64,000 nt of DNA from Pusillimonas noertemannii (GCF_003096595.1 NZ_QEKO01000008.1:52979-116978), one strand, 5' to 3'; positions 55,151 to 63,935 are shown, counted from the stretch's first letter. A program made the numbers and translations. Notes: generated by a model not told the origin, from the letters alone.

Positions 55151-56294
55151 TCGCCGCCTTCGAATAGCCTTTGTCGTCGATCGCTTCGGCAGCCGTTTCG
55201 GCGGCGCCGAGGCCTATGGCGTAGAGCTGATGCGCGAGCTTTCGTCGCGGCACGAGATAACTGTTCTGGCCCGCGACTACGACGACGCCTGCGACCTGCG
55301 CCTGCCCTATGTTCCATTGCGCAGCTGGAAGCACTGGCCAAGCTGGGTGCGCGTGCTGCTGTTCGCCCTGCGCGCCCGGCGGCGTACGCGCAGCGGCTTT
55401 GATATTGTGCATTCGCACATGAACGGCTGGTGCGGCGACGTCGAGGTCATACACGTTACGCCGGTGCGCTACAACTGGCGCGTGCGCCCCTTGCCCTGGC
55501 TTAAGCGTGCATTGTCGCGCATCAGCTTCCGTGTCCAGACCTATCTGCATCTTGAACAGCGCCGCGTTGCGCCTCGCAGCGGCCATCGTACAGTTGCGGT
55601 GTCGGGCCTGATCGCCGAGCAGTTGCGCCAGGCCTACCCCGTTTTGTCCGTGCTACCCATCATCCCGCCCGGCGTGGCGCCCGCCGTCCAAGGGCCGCAA
55701 GGCGAAAGGGTGGCCACCCGTCAGGCCCTGGGCTACGCCGACGACGATCTGGTCTGCCTGCTTGTGGCGCGCAATCCCTTGCGCAAGGGCCTGCCCACCA
55801 TGCTGGCGGCGCTTGACCAACTGCCGCAGAGCGTCAAACTGCTGATCGTGGGCGGCAACGCGGCCGCGCGCGAGCATGTTGCGCAGCGCAACGCCGACGA
55901 CCTCATGTCCAGGGTGCGTATCCTGGGCGAGACGCCCCATGTCGCGCAATACTATCAAGCGGCCGATGTCTACGTACATCCCACCTTGAACGATAGCTTC
56001 GGCATGGCTCCTCTCGAGGCCATGTCATTCGGCCTGCCGGTGGTGCTCAGTCCCGCGCCCTGGTGCGGCTTTGCGCAATATGTGAAGGAAGGCAGCGAGG
56101 CCCTGGTCCTGAACCATCCCGAAGACGCCGGGCAATTGGCCGCCTTCATTCAGCGCCTGTATAGCGAGCCCGCGTTGCGTCAAAGGCTGGCCGGGGGCGG
56201 GGCGCAAGTGGTGGCTCGCCACAGCTGGCCCCGCGTAGCGGGCCAATTCGAAGCCTTGTATCAAGAAGTGCTGGCCGAACGGCCAGCCGCTTGA
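55143..56294 (+). CDS. family 4 glycosyltransferase
   Basis: 383 aa GT-B. RIAFVVDRFGSRFGGAEAYG, VSGLIAEQLRQAYPV, LVARNPLRKGLPTMLAALDQ and the donor-site region DVYVHPTLNDSFGMAPLEAM with the EX7E-like pattern. The fifth gene of the overlapping glycosyltransferase-deacetylase chain. It ends convergently with the next glycosyltransferase gene, 32 bp apart. Confidence 0.88.
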   Translation: MPDRRLRIAFVVDRFGSRFGGAEAYGVELMRELSSRHEITVLARDYDDACDLRLPYVPLRSWKHWPSWVRVLLFALRARRRTRSGFDIVHSHMNGWCGDVEVIHVTPVRYNWRVRPLPWLKRALSRISFRVQTYLHLEQRRVAPRSGHRTVAVSGLIAEQLRQAYPVLSVLPIIPPGVAPAVQGPQGERVATRQALGYADDDLVCLLVARNPLRKGLPTMLAALDQLPQSVKLLIVGGNAAAREHVAQRNADDLMSRVRILGETPHVAQYYQAADVYVHPTLNDSFGMAPLEAMSFGLPVVLSPAPWCGFAQYVKEGSEALVLNHPEDAGQLAAFIQRLYSEPALRQRLAGGGAQVVARHSWPRVAGQFEALYQEVLAERPAA

Positions 56295-56326
56295 TCCGGC
56301 CGCGGGCATGGCCGCAGGCGGCCGCC

Positions 56327-57445
56327 TCAAGAGGCCAGCAGTGCTTGGTACGCGTGTTCGGTCGCCGACACGAACTTGTCCAGGCCGAATTGCCCGACGC
56401 TTTTTTCTCTTGCGGCCCGCCCCATGGCGGCAATGTCATGGGTACCGTCTGCGATGGCTTTCAACAGCTCTGACAGCGAGGCCGGATCCTGGGGGGGAAC
56501 CACCCAGCCGTCCCGCCCCGGGTCGATGTTTTCGGGCAGGCCGGCATAGCGGGTGACTATCACTGGTTTGCCGCTGGCCATCATTTCGCGGCAGGCAAAT
56601 GATATGGTCTCGACCCGGTATGAAAGCACGAAGCCCACGTCGATGGCGTTCAGAAAAGGCCGTACGTCGGGCAATTGGCCCACATAGCTCAGATGGCCGG
56701 CCAGCCCCAAGGCGTCGACTTCCGCCATCTGGGCGTTGCCAAGCGCCCCGCCCGCCAGCGCGACATGAAAGCGATCGGCCATGGGGCGCGGCAGCTTCGC
56801 CAGCGCGCGCACGATATCTATCCACCCTTTGTAGTCGTCGGTGCCCGCGTTGCTGCCCAGAACGATTTTTCCGTGGGCTTTGTGGCCGAAGTATTCGAGG
56901 CGCAGTGCTGCCTTTTGCTCTTCGTCCGCGGGCCGGTAGAAATCGACGTCCACGCCGTTGAGTATGGTGCTGATGCCGTTGCGCCGGTATGGGCTGTCGC
57001 CGATCCGCCGGGCTACATGCTCGCACACGGCAATGACATGGTCGGTGCCCAGCCGCGAGCGCAGTGCCGCTCCTACAGGTTTGACGGGAATGTCATTGTG
57101 CTTGGTGAAAACGATCTTGGGCGGCCGCTTCATGAGCAGGCAGGCCAGCGCCACCAGCCGATGGTCCGACGAGCCGTTGACGTGCACGATGTCGTATTGC
57201 TGTTCGCGCAGCAGGCGGCTCATTGACGCCAGCGCCGCAAGCATGGGCCCGAAGCGCGTAGGGTAGTCTTGCGCATGGGCCTGGACGCCGGGCATGTCCT
57301 GCGCAGCAGCGAACAGCGAGCTGGACGCGGGTACCGCAACGGCTATCTGATGCCGAGCGCGCAAGGCCTGCGCCAGGCTCGCAATATACGTGTTGTGGCC
57401 GCCCAGCCCCGGCCCGGCGTGAAAGTTCGTATACAGGATTTTCAT
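56327..57445 (-). CDS. family 4 glycosyltransferase
   Basis: 372 aa. MKILYTNFHAGPGLGGHNTY gives the GT4 N-terminal loop, followed by IVHVNGSSDHRLVALA, GSNAGTDDYKGWIDIVRALA and FVLSYRVETISFACREMMAS. It is on the strand opposite the chain that precedes it and directly follows the DUF218 gene (stop and start adjacent, TGAATG). It therefore belongs with the heptosyltransferase-like gene upstream in one minus-strand transcript. The sugar is unknown. Confidence 0.87.
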   Translation of the reverse strand: MKILYTNFHAGPGLGGHNTYIASLAQALRARHQIAVAVPASSSLFAAAQDMPGVQAHAQDYPTRFGPMLAALASMSRLLREQQYDIVHVNGSSDHRLVALACLLMKRPPKIVFTKHNDIPVKPVGAALRSRLGTDHVIAVCEHVARRIGDSPYRRNGISTILNGVDVDFYRPADEEQKAALRLEYFGHKAHGKIVLGSNAGTDDYKGWIDIVRALAKLPRPMADRFHVALAGGALGNAQMAEVDALGLAGHLSYVGQLPDVRPFLNAIDVGFVLSYRVETISFACREMMASGKPVIVTRYAGLPENIDPGRDGWVVPPQDPASLSELLKAIADGTHDIAAMGRAAREKSVGQFGLDKFVSATEHAYQALLAS

Positions 57446-58210
57446 TCAGACCCAGCCCCGCAGCCAGTACACCAGCAGGCCGACGTACTCTTTGATGATG
57501 GAGCGGGAGGCGAAGAAAGTACGCTCGTCGGGCAGCCAGAAAGAAAAATCGGGGTCGTCGGGCACCACGATTTGCGGCGCCGAGGGTGCGGCGATGGGAG
57601 TCAGGCCCTGCCGGCTGAATACCGCCATGGCTCGAGGCATGTGCAGGGCCGACGTAACCAGCAGCACGCGCGATATATCGCGCTCTTTCAGGATGCGGGC
57701 AGAATACAGCGCGTTTTCATAGGTGTTGAAGCTGTTTTTCTCGAGCAGCAGCGCATCGGACGGAATGCCTTCCTTGCGCAGGGTGTTGGCCATGAACTCG
57801 GCTTCGCTCTGCGACCCCTCGAGCGCGGCTCCCGACAGCAAGATCAAGGGCGCGCGCTCGGCCTTGAACAGCATGGCCGCCGACTCGGTGCGGGTAAGGG
57901 CCGTTTCGCGGTCGTAGGGTTGAAACCAGTTCAGGCGTCCGCCGGCTGTATTGCCGCCCAGCACCACGATGGCCTGGGCCGCGGGCAGGTCGGCCGCCGC
58001 CGTGTAGGGGTAGAGTTGCTCGAGCCTGCCTCCGGCCCACAGCGAAGAGGCCGGCAGCGACCAGAACAGGCCCCACGCCACGCTGAGCCCGATCAATGCG
58101 GCCGCAATGCGCCGCCGCCCCAGCATCAACAGGACGACTGCGACGACGAGCAGCGTCACGCACAGGTTCAGGGGGATGATCAGGTTGGCGAGAAAGCTGG
58201 AAAAAGACAT
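57446..58210 (-). CDS. YdcF/SanA/ElyC-family membrane protein (DUF218)
   Basis: 254 aa. Two N-terminal membrane segments (FLANLIIPLNLCVTLLVVAV and AALIGLSVAWGLFWSLPAS) precede a DUF218 domain with AIVVLGGNTAGGRLNW, PLILLSGAALEGSQSEAEFM, SFNTYENALYSARIL and VLLVTSALHMPRAMAVF. ElyC and SanA affect envelope integrity and undecaprenyl-phosphate use; the enzymatic activity is not established. Setting among lipopolysaccharide genes fits an envelope role. Its start is 4 bases before the GT9 stop on the same strand. Confidence 0.87.
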   Translation of the reverse strand: MSFSSFLANLIIPLNLCVTLLVVAVVLLMLGRRRIAAALIGLSVAWGLFWSLPASSLWAGGRLEQLYPYTAAADLPAAQAIVVLGGNTAGGRLNWFQPYDRETALTRTESAAMLFKAERAPLILLSGAALEGSQSEAEFMANTLRKEGIPSDALLLEKNSFNTYENALYSARILKERDISRVLLVTSALHMPRAMAVFSRQGLTPIAAPSAPQIVVPDDPDFSFWLPDERTFFASRSIIKEYVGLLVYWLRGWV

Positions 58211-58213
58211 GCT

Positions 58214-59182
58214 CTACAGGACGGATTCTGTGGTGAGCCGGGCCGTATGGTCCAGCACTTCGGGAAGCCCGGGCCAGTGGTTGAAGGAACCCAGGCAGGT
58301 GGCATTGGGCGACCACGGCCCCGTGCGCTGCTTGTCGGTGACGCCGAAAAGCGTAAGCTGGCGCGCATTGGCGGCGGCGGCCAGGTGCGAGACGCCCGAG
58401 TCATTGCAGATGACCAGGGCCGACAGCCGGGTCAGTGTAGCAAAAGCGCCCAGGCCCAGCGGCGGCAGGCACAGCGCGGTGGGGACGGCCCGCAGCGCCG
58501 CCTCGCGCTCGGAGGCGGGCGGGCACATGGCCACGACGAGCCCCTGCTCTTGCAACTGGCGCGCAAGCGCATCAAAATGCGGCCAGACCTTGACACGCCC
58601 TTTATGCAGCCCCGTGGCGGTGGGCGCGATCAGGATGAACCCGCCCGGGGTCAGGCCCGCGGCCCGCACGGCTTCGAGCGCCTGCTCTTCGTGCCGGCCG
58701 GTGGTTTCCAGCCCCAGCGTAGTGGGCAGGGTGGCCGGAACTACAGGCAGCTTCCAGCGTTCGAGCGCCTGGCTTGCAAGATAAAACCATGATTGTGCGG
58801 CGTGCAGGGCCGGGCCCGGCTTGGAAACAGGCCAGCGCAGCAGCAGGCTGCGTCCGTCGTCGCGGTACCCCGCGCCGGGAATGCCCGCGAACTTGAACAC
58901 CAGGGCGCTGGAAAGCGAGTCGGGCAGGATCAGGCCGCGCGGATGCGTATGCCTGGCCTTTTTGCGGAAGCTGGCGACGTGGGCGCGGTCTTCGCGCCAG
59001 CGCCCGCTCATTTCAATGAAACCGGCCAGTTGGAAGGCCGACAGAAGGTCTTTGGCCCAGGGGCGCGCGCACACCACGACCGGCAGCTTGGTGTTAAGCA
59101 GGGCGTGAAGGCAGGGCAGGCTCATGCATACATCGCCTATCCAATTGGGCAGGCGCACGTAGAGGGCGGAATAATTGAGCAT
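58214..59182 (-). CDS. ADP-heptose:LPS heptosyltransferase-like (GT9)
   Basis: 322 aa. Rossmann N-terminus SALYVRLPNWIGDVCMSLPC, then the GT9 marks IAPTATGLHKGRVKVWPHFD, CNDSGVSHLAAAANA and LFGVTDKQRTGPWSP. RxPxWIGDxxMSxP is the WaaF (heptosyltransferase II) form. It transfers heptose to the inner core on the cytoplasmic membrane. ATG 59182 is used; a TTG 15 bases upstream is in frame. It is divergent from msbA across 105 bp. Confidence 0.88.
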   Translation of the reverse strand: MLNYSALYVRLPNWIGDVCMSLPCLHALLNTKLPVVVCARPWAKDLLSAFQLAGFIEMSGRWREDRAHVASFRKKARHTHPRGLILPDSLSSALVFKFAGIPGAGYRDDGRSLLLRWPVSKPGPALHAAQSWFYLASQALERWKLPVVPATLPTTLGLETTGRHEEQALEAVRAAGLTPGGFILIAPTATGLHKGRVKVWPHFDALARQLQEQGLVVAMCPPASEREAALRAVPTALCLPPLGLGAFATLTRLSALVICNDSGVSHLAAAANARQLTLFGVTDKQRTGPWSPNATCLGSFNHWPGLPEVLDHTARLTTESVL

Positions 59183-59287
59183 GGAGCGGGCCGTCAAAGA
59201 GGATTGGCGTCTATTATCAACCGTTTTTCAAGAACGTTAAAATGATACGTTCTTTAGCTTACCCATACACAGAAAGCGAGTCGGTCC

Positions 59288-61066
59288 TTGAGCTCAACCC
59301 CTTCCGTTCAGCCCGCGCATGCGGCGCCCGTGCGTTTCGAAATGTGGCGACGCATCTATTCCCGCCTGGGTCCCTACTGGAAGGCTGCGCTGGTGGCCAC
59401 CTTGCTGGTAAGCGTCAGCGCCGCGACGCAGCCCGCCCTGGCGGTCATCATGAAGCCCCTGCTCGACGACGGCTTTACCGGAGACAAGCCTTATTACATA
59501 TGGGCGATACCGCTGGCCGTGATCGGCCTGATGCTGTTGCGCGGCCTGTGCACCTTTGCCAGCAACTACGTGCTGGCCTGGGTCGCCAACAACATGCTGC
59601 TGGGCATACGCCGCGAAATGTTCGAGCGCCTGCTGGGCCTGCCCGATTCCGAGTTCAAGCGCGGCGACACGGGGCGTTTGCTGAACCGTTTCACCATCGA
59701 CGCCAGCAATGTCACCAACCTGGCCACCGAAGTCATTACCGTCATAGTCCGGGAAACCATGATCGTGGTGGCGCTGCTGGCGGTGCTGCTGTATATGTCG
59801 TGGCAATTGACGCTGATCGTGCTGGTCGTGCTGCCGTTGTCGGTGTATGTGTCGCGCATCTTCATCAAGCGCCTGCGCCGCATCAACCGCGACACCATCA
59901 ACATGAACGCCGAGCTTACGCGGGTCGTGGGCGAGGCCATCGACGGGCAGCGCGTCATCAAGCTGTTCGACGGCTACGAGCGCGAATCCAGCCGCTTCCA
60001 GTACGTCAACGGCCGCCTGCGGCGCTTCGCGATGCGGGCCGTTTCGGCCGATGCGGCCATGTCGCCCATTACCCAGTTCTTCGTGGGCCTGTCGGTGTCC
60101 GCGGTAATCGCAGTGGCCCTGTACCAGGCCAATACCGAGGGCCTGACAGTGGGCAGCTTCGCGGCCTTCATGGCGGCTTTGGGCCAGATCTTCGACCCGC
60201 TCAAGCGCCTGACCAACATCGCGGGCGCCATGCAGCGCATGCTGGTGTCGGCCGAAAGCGTCTTTACGCTAATCGACTACGACCCCGAAGAAGACCGCGG
60301 CACCCATCATTTCACCGGCCAGGCCCAGGGCAGGGTAGAGTTTCGCAACATCGTCCACCGCTTTGCCGATGCGCAGGCAGACACGATTTCCAACGTGTCC
60401 TTTGTGGCCGAGCCGGGCCAGACCGTGGCGCTGGTGGGGCGCTCGGGCAGCGGCAAGACAACGCTGGTCAACATGCTGCCGCGCTTTGTCACGCCCACCA
60501 GCGGCCAGGTCCTGGTCGACGGCATGCCTGTCGACCAATGCACGCTGCGCAGCCTGCGCGCGCAGCTGTCGCTGGTCAGCCAGGATGTCGTGCTGTTCGA
60601 CGGCACCGTGGCCGAGAACGTGGGCTACGGTTCCTTGCACGAAGCCAGCCGTGAAGAAATCCGCCAGGCCCTCCAGGCCGCGAACCTGGCCGATTTCGTC
60701 GACAGCCTGCCCGAGGGCATGGACACACAGGTGGGCGAAAACGCCAATACCCTGTCGGGCGGGCAACGCCAGCGCCTGGCCATTGCACGGGCCCTTATCA
60801 AGAATGCCCCCATCCTTATCCTGGACGAGGCCACCTCGGCCCTGGACAGCGAGTCCGAGCACCAGGTGCAGTCGTCGCTCGAGCGCCTCATGGCCGGGCG
60901 CACCACGCTGGTCATCGCCCACCGCCTGTCCACGGTGCAGAAGGCCGACAAGATCCTCGTCCTGGACGCGGGGCGCATCGTCGAGCAGGGCCGGCATGAA
61001 GAGCTGCTCTCTCAGGGCGGCCTGTATGCTTCGCTGTACCGGATGCAGTTCCGGGACGTGAACTGA
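59288..61066 (+). CDS. msbA: lipid A export ATP-binding/permease MsbA
   Basis: 592 aa half-transporter: six membrane segments, NTP domain with Walker A LVGRSGSGKTTLVNM (about residue 384), Q-loop LVSQDVVLFDGTV, signature TLSGGQRQRLAIARALI and Walker B ILILDEATSALDSE, plus H-loop IAHRLSTV. It flips core-lipid A across the inner membrane, and here stands beside the lipopolysaccharide glycosyltransferase genes that build its substrate. The start TTG at 59288 is uncertain; an in-frame ATG at 59342 would shorten the N-terminal tail by 18 residues. Confidence 0.94.
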   Translation: MSSTPSVQPAHAAPVRFEMWRRIYSRLGPYWKAALVATLLVSVSAATQPALAVIMKPLLDDGFTGDKPYYIWAIPLAVIGLMLLRGLCTFASNYVLAWVANNMLLGIRREMFERLLGLPDSEFKRGDTGRLLNRFTIDASNVTNLATEVITVIVRETMIVVALLAVLLYMSWQLTLIVLVVLPLSVYVSRIFIKRLRRINRDTINMNAELTRVVGEAIDGQRVIKLFDGYERESSRFQYVNGRLRRFAMRAVSADAAMSPITQFFVGLSVSAVIAVALYQANTEGLTVGSFAAFMAALGQIFDPLKRLTNIAGAMQRMLVSAESVFTLIDYDPEEDRGTHHFTGQAQGRVEFRNIVHRFADAQADTISNVSFVAEPGQTVALVGRSGSGKTTLVNMLPRFVTPTSGQVLVDGMPVDQCTLRSLRAQLSLVSQDVVLFDGTVAENVGYGSLHEASREEIRQALQAANLADFVDSLPEGMDTQVGENANTLSGGQRQRLAIARALIKNAPILILDEATSALDSESEHQVQSSLERLMAGRTTLVIAHRLSTVQKADKILVLDAGRIVEQGRHEELLSQGGLYASLYRMQFRDVN

Positions 61067-61139
61067 TGCCGCGCCGCCGATACAATCACCCTTCCAACCG
61101 CAATCAAGACATTCAGCACACAGCAAGGAAAACCGCGCC

Positions 61140-61643
61140 ATGAAGAAAGCCTACCTGTCGATCGCTACCGCCTTGCTGCTGGCCGGATGCGCGGCTCCGA
61201 ACCAGGGCGTGGGCCTTTACCAGCTTGAAACGGCGCCTTATTTGCGCGCAGAGCGCAAGCTGCCCATGGATTTCGTACAGATCCAGCGCGCCGTGTTCAA
61301 GCAGCAGGCCCGTTGCGGCCTGGATCTTCAGTTCAAAGTCGACCAGCAGCACCCCAGCTACGCGCGTGTCACCATGCCGCTGGCCGAGGGTGCCGGCCCC
61401 GAAGACTGGGACAAATTGCTGGTGCTGGGCCTGACGCTGCTGCAGCAATCAGAGTCCAAGGTGCTGGGGGTTACCCTGCGCGAGGGCGGCGACGCCATAA
61501 CGCGGGCACGGCTGTACAGCTACTACACGCCCGGCAAGGACCAGGTCAAAGCCCTGTTCGATGCGATTCTGCATCCCGAGCTTTGCCCCGGCGAAACCCC
61601 GCCCGAAAAACCGGACGACAAGGTGGATTCCGGCGATCATTGA
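61140..61643 (+). CDS. putative lipoprotein, unknown function
   Basis: 167 aa. MKKAYLSIATALLLAGCAAP is a clear lipoprotein signal with lipobox LAGC, Ala-Ala after the Cys (outer membrane sorting by the +2 rule in enterics). The mature part has two further cysteines (QARCGLDLQF and HPELCPGETP) that could form a disulfide and ends in a charged tail. I do not recognise the family. It sits between msbA and the convergent rng; an inverted repeat GGGGCAA/TTGCCCC follows at 61662-61677 without a U-tract. Confidence 0.8.
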   Translation: MKKAYLSIATALLLAGCAAPNQGVGLYQLETAPYLRAERKLPMDFVQIQRAVFKQQARCGLDLQFKVDQQHPSYARVTMPLAEGAGPEDWDKLLVLGLTLLQQSESKVLGVTLREGGDAITRARLYSYYTPGKDQVKALFDAILHPELCPGETPPEKPDDKVDSGDH

Positions 61644-61730
61644 TAACTGTCTGATTGTCGGGGGGCAAGTTTGCCCCACTCCTCATGCCATGCGGCCACC
61701 CGCGCTCCCAACGGTCTGCCGGCCTTCGGC

Positions 61731-63194
61731 TCAGATCAGCACAATATCGTATTGCTCCTGCGAATAAGAGCCTTCCAGCTCGAGCGATATGGGCTTGCCG
61801 ACGAAGTCTCCCAGCATGGCCAGGTGGGCGCTTTCTTCTTCAAGAAACAGGTCGATCACATCCTGGGAGGCCAGGATGCGGAATTCCTTGGGATTGAACT
61901 GGCGTGATTCGCGCAGAATCTCGCGCAGAATCTCGTAGCACACGGTGCGGGCGGTCTTGACGACGCCGCGCGAATTGCAGGTGGGGCAGACCTCGCACAG
62001 CTGGTGGGCCAGCGAATCGCGGGTGCGCTTGCGGGTCATTTCCACCAGGCCCAACTGGCTGAATCCGCTCACGGTCATGCGCGTGCGGTCTTTGCGCAGC
62101 GCCTTGTTCAATTCTCCCAACACGGCCTCGCGGTGTTCGGCGTCGTCCATGTCGATGAAATCAAGAATGATGATGCCGCCCAGATTGCGAAGCCGAAGCT
62201 GGCGGGCCAGGGCCACGGCCGCCTCCAGGTTGGTCTTGAAGATGGTGTCGTCGAAATTGCGTCCGCCGACGTAGCCTCCGGTATTTACGTCCACGGTGGT
62301 CAGGGCTTCGGTCTGGTCGATGATCAGGTAGCCCCCCGACTTCAGCTCCACCCGCCGCGACAGGGCGCGTGCGATTTCCTCATCGACGTTGGCGGTGTCG
62401 AACAGGGGTCTTTCGCCGCTGTAGTGCTTGATGCGATCGACTACCGAGGGGGTATAGGTGCCGGCCCATTCCTCGAGCTTGCGGGTGGTGCTGCGCGAGT
62501 CGACGAAGATGGTGCCGGTTTCGGGGCCGACCATGTCGCGCAATACGCGCTGGGCAAGGGTAAGGTCGCTGTGCAGCAGGGCGGGGGCGGGTTGTGTCTT
62601 GGCCTTGCCCTGTATGCTGCCCCATAGTATGCGCAGGTAGGAAATATCAGCCGCCAGCTCGTCGTCTGTGGCTCCCTCGGCCTGTGTGCGCACGATGAAG
62701 CCCCCGTTTTCTTCGGCCGGGCGCAGCTGCAGCACCCTTTCGCGCAGCGAGATGCGGTCTTCTTCCGACTCTATCTTCTGGGAAATGCCTATATGAGGGT
62801 CGTGCGGCAGATAAACCAGCATGCGGCCCGCAATGCTTATCTGGGTGGAAAGCCGGGCGCCTTTCGTGCCCAAGGGGTCCTTGATGACCTGCACCATTAA
62901 AGGCTGGCCTTCGAACAGCAGCTTTTCTATAGGGGTATGGGGAATGCCGGCCGCCCGCTCGCTGCGATTCTGGCGCAGGTCGGCCACGTGGATGAAGGCG
63001 GCCCGCTCCAGCCCGATGTCGACGAAAGCGCTCTGCATGCCCGGCAGCACGCGCACCACCTTGCCCAGATACAGATTGCCCACATGGCCCCGCTGTATGC
63101 TGCGCTCGACGTGCAGTTCTTGCACGGCGCCCTGTTCGACGATGGCGACGCGTGTCTCGAATGGAGTTACGTTGATGAGTATGTCTTCGGTCAT
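61731..63194 (-). CDS. rng: ribonuclease G
   Basis: 487 aa, the length of RNase G and without the long C-terminal scaffold of RNase E. S1 domain near the N-terminus (GHVGNLYLGKVVRVLPGMQS), DNase I-like catalytic core with metal-binding aspartates in TTVDVNTGGYVGGRNFD and IIILDFIDMDDAEHR, and the zinc-link CEVCPTCNSRGVVK. It processes 16S rRNA 5' ends and some mRNAs. The common upstream partner maf is missing; instead a 0.8-kb non-coding region leads to an rRNA operon. Confidence 0.96.
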   Translation of the reverse strand: MTEDILINVTPFETRVAIVEQGAVQELHVERSIQRGHVGNLYLGKVVRVLPGMQSAFVDIGLERAAFIHVADLRQNRSERAAGIPHTPIEKLLFEGQPLMVQVIKDPLGTKGARLSTQISIAGRMLVYLPHDPHIGISQKIESEEDRISLRERVLQLRPAEENGGFIVRTQAEGATDDELAADISYLRILWGSIQGKAKTQPAPALLHSDLTLAQRVLRDMVGPETGTIFVDSRSTTRKLEEWAGTYTPSVVDRIKHYSGERPLFDTANVDEEIARALSRRVELKSGGYLIIDQTEALTTVDVNTGGYVGGRNFDDTIFKTNLEAAVALARQLRLRNLGGIIILDFIDMDDAEHREAVLGELNKALRKDRTRMTVSGFSQLGLVEMTRKRTRDSLAHQLCEVCPTCNSRGVVKTARTVCYEILREILRESRQFNPKEFRILASQDVIDLFLEEESAHLAMLGDFVGKPISLELEGSYSQEQYDIVLI

Positions 63195-63362
63195 GTGTGC
63201 TCTCTATGGGCGTTGCCGGCGCACAGAACGCGAACAGCCGGCCCTTAGCAAGATACAACAAAAAAGCGCTGACAAAAGGCGTCGGGGCAGCGGGGGCGCG
63301 TGAGAAGAAAAGAAATTTCCTCTTGGTGAAAACTTATTCGCGCCGCAAGGAGCGAAGGAGCA

Positions 63363-63402
63363 GGGAAGAAGGGAAGAAGGGAAGAAGGGAAGAAGGGAAG
63401 AA
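63363..63402 (+). repeat. octanucleotide tandem repeat, five perfect copies
   Basis: GGGAAGAA is repeated five times without change (starts at 63363, 63371, 63379, 63387, 63395) and breaks off into GCACTG. The preceding sequence (AGGAGCGAAGGAGCA) looks like degenerate copies. The array lies 169 bp upstream of rng. The unit is not a multiple of three, the type that changes length by replication slippage. Confidence 0.95.
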
Positions 63403-63441
63403 GCACTGTTTCCCATCCCCGATTTAAGAGTATTTCTCCTT

Positions 63442-63500
63442 GGTTAAAAATAATTTCCCCCGGCTCAAAAAATATTTCAGCGCGGTTAAAAAAAGATTTC
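63442..63500 (+). repeat. three phased A-tract repeats
   Basis: GGTTAAAAATAATTTC (63442), GGCTCAAAAAATATTTC (63462) and GGTTAAAAAAAGATTTC (63484) are spaced by 20 and 22 bp, that is, two helical turns each. A related GGTGAAAACTTATTC lies at 63325. Such phased A-tracts bend DNA or act as tandem protein sites. Confidence 0.75.
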
Positions 63501-63576
63501 CATGACCGATCAAGGGCTTAGGTTGTTCGGGGGTGTTCAGGTAGGGGCGGCAGGAGGAATTGGGGCGGTTTTCCAG

Positions 63577-63606
63577 TTGCACGGGCTAAAAATGCTGTGC
63601 TATAGT
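63577..63606 (+). promoter_or_regulatory. extended -10 promoter upstream of rRNA operon
   Basis: TTGCAC (63577-63582), an 18-base spacer and TATAGT (63601-63606) preceded by TGC, giving an extended -10 (TGCTATAGT). It could be a first rRNA promoter or drive a short RNA from about 63613. No protein-coding start follows it closely. Confidence 0.5.
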
Positions 63607-63821
63607 TACGTTCTTTCGCAGCCACCTATTAAGGGTTTACCCCAGGTGGTGGCGCCGGTCCCCCTCGGGGTCGATCGGGCCGGTGAAAGAGCGCTGTAAA
63701 GCGGGGTCAGGAACGCGGTTTTATTAGGCGGTGTTCTGGTTCCCAGATGAGAGCGTTGAGCAGGGCGGTTCAAGAAGCGGTTGCGGTGCTAGGCCAGAAG
63801 GCTCCACACAAAACCCTTAAC

Positions 63822-63850
63822 TTGACAAGCCAGAAAAACTGCTTCATAAT
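63822..63850 (+). promoter_or_regulatory. rRNA operon promoter
   Basis: TTGACA (63822-63827), a 17-base spacer and CATAAT (63845-63850), with an A-rich stretch upstream. This near-consensus promoter and the following sequence resemble the 16S-23S-5S operon promoters of Bordetella and relatives, as recalled rather than aligned. Confidence 0.8.
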
Positions 63851-63923
63851 CTCGTTTCTTTGCAGTAACGCAGTAACCGCCAGGCGCGACATGTTAAGCG
63901 CAGCCAGGTTGGGGCAGGACCCT

Positions 63924-63935
63924 TGTTCTTTAACA
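63924..63935 (+). promoter_or_regulatory. rRNA antitermination boxA
   Basis: TGTTCTTTAACA matches the boxA consensus TGCTCTTTAACA with one change. It lies about 75 bases after the promoter, where NusB/NusE bind the leader RNA. The 16S gene itself is outside the window. Confidence 0.85.

Larger units (their letters stand above)
63195..63821. other. 627-bp non-coding region between rng and the rRNA promoter
   Basis: No protein gene is supported. Reading left to right it holds the rng promoter region, a purine-rich octanucleotide repeat array, three A-tract repeats, an extended -10 promoter and a structured stretch (63610-63725). A 65-codon frame at 63502 has no ribosome binding site and is judged chance. 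Confidence 0.6.

Noticed and set aside
61662..61677. GGGGCAA/TTGCCCC inverted repeat between the lipoprotein and rng
   Set aside because: Could serve as a weak terminator for either convergent gene but has a 2-base centre and no T-run, so not called as one.
63502..63699. Short frame of 65 codons upstream of the rRNA operon
   Set aside because: No ribosome binding site, overlaps a promoter and hairpins, and no protein-like pattern.
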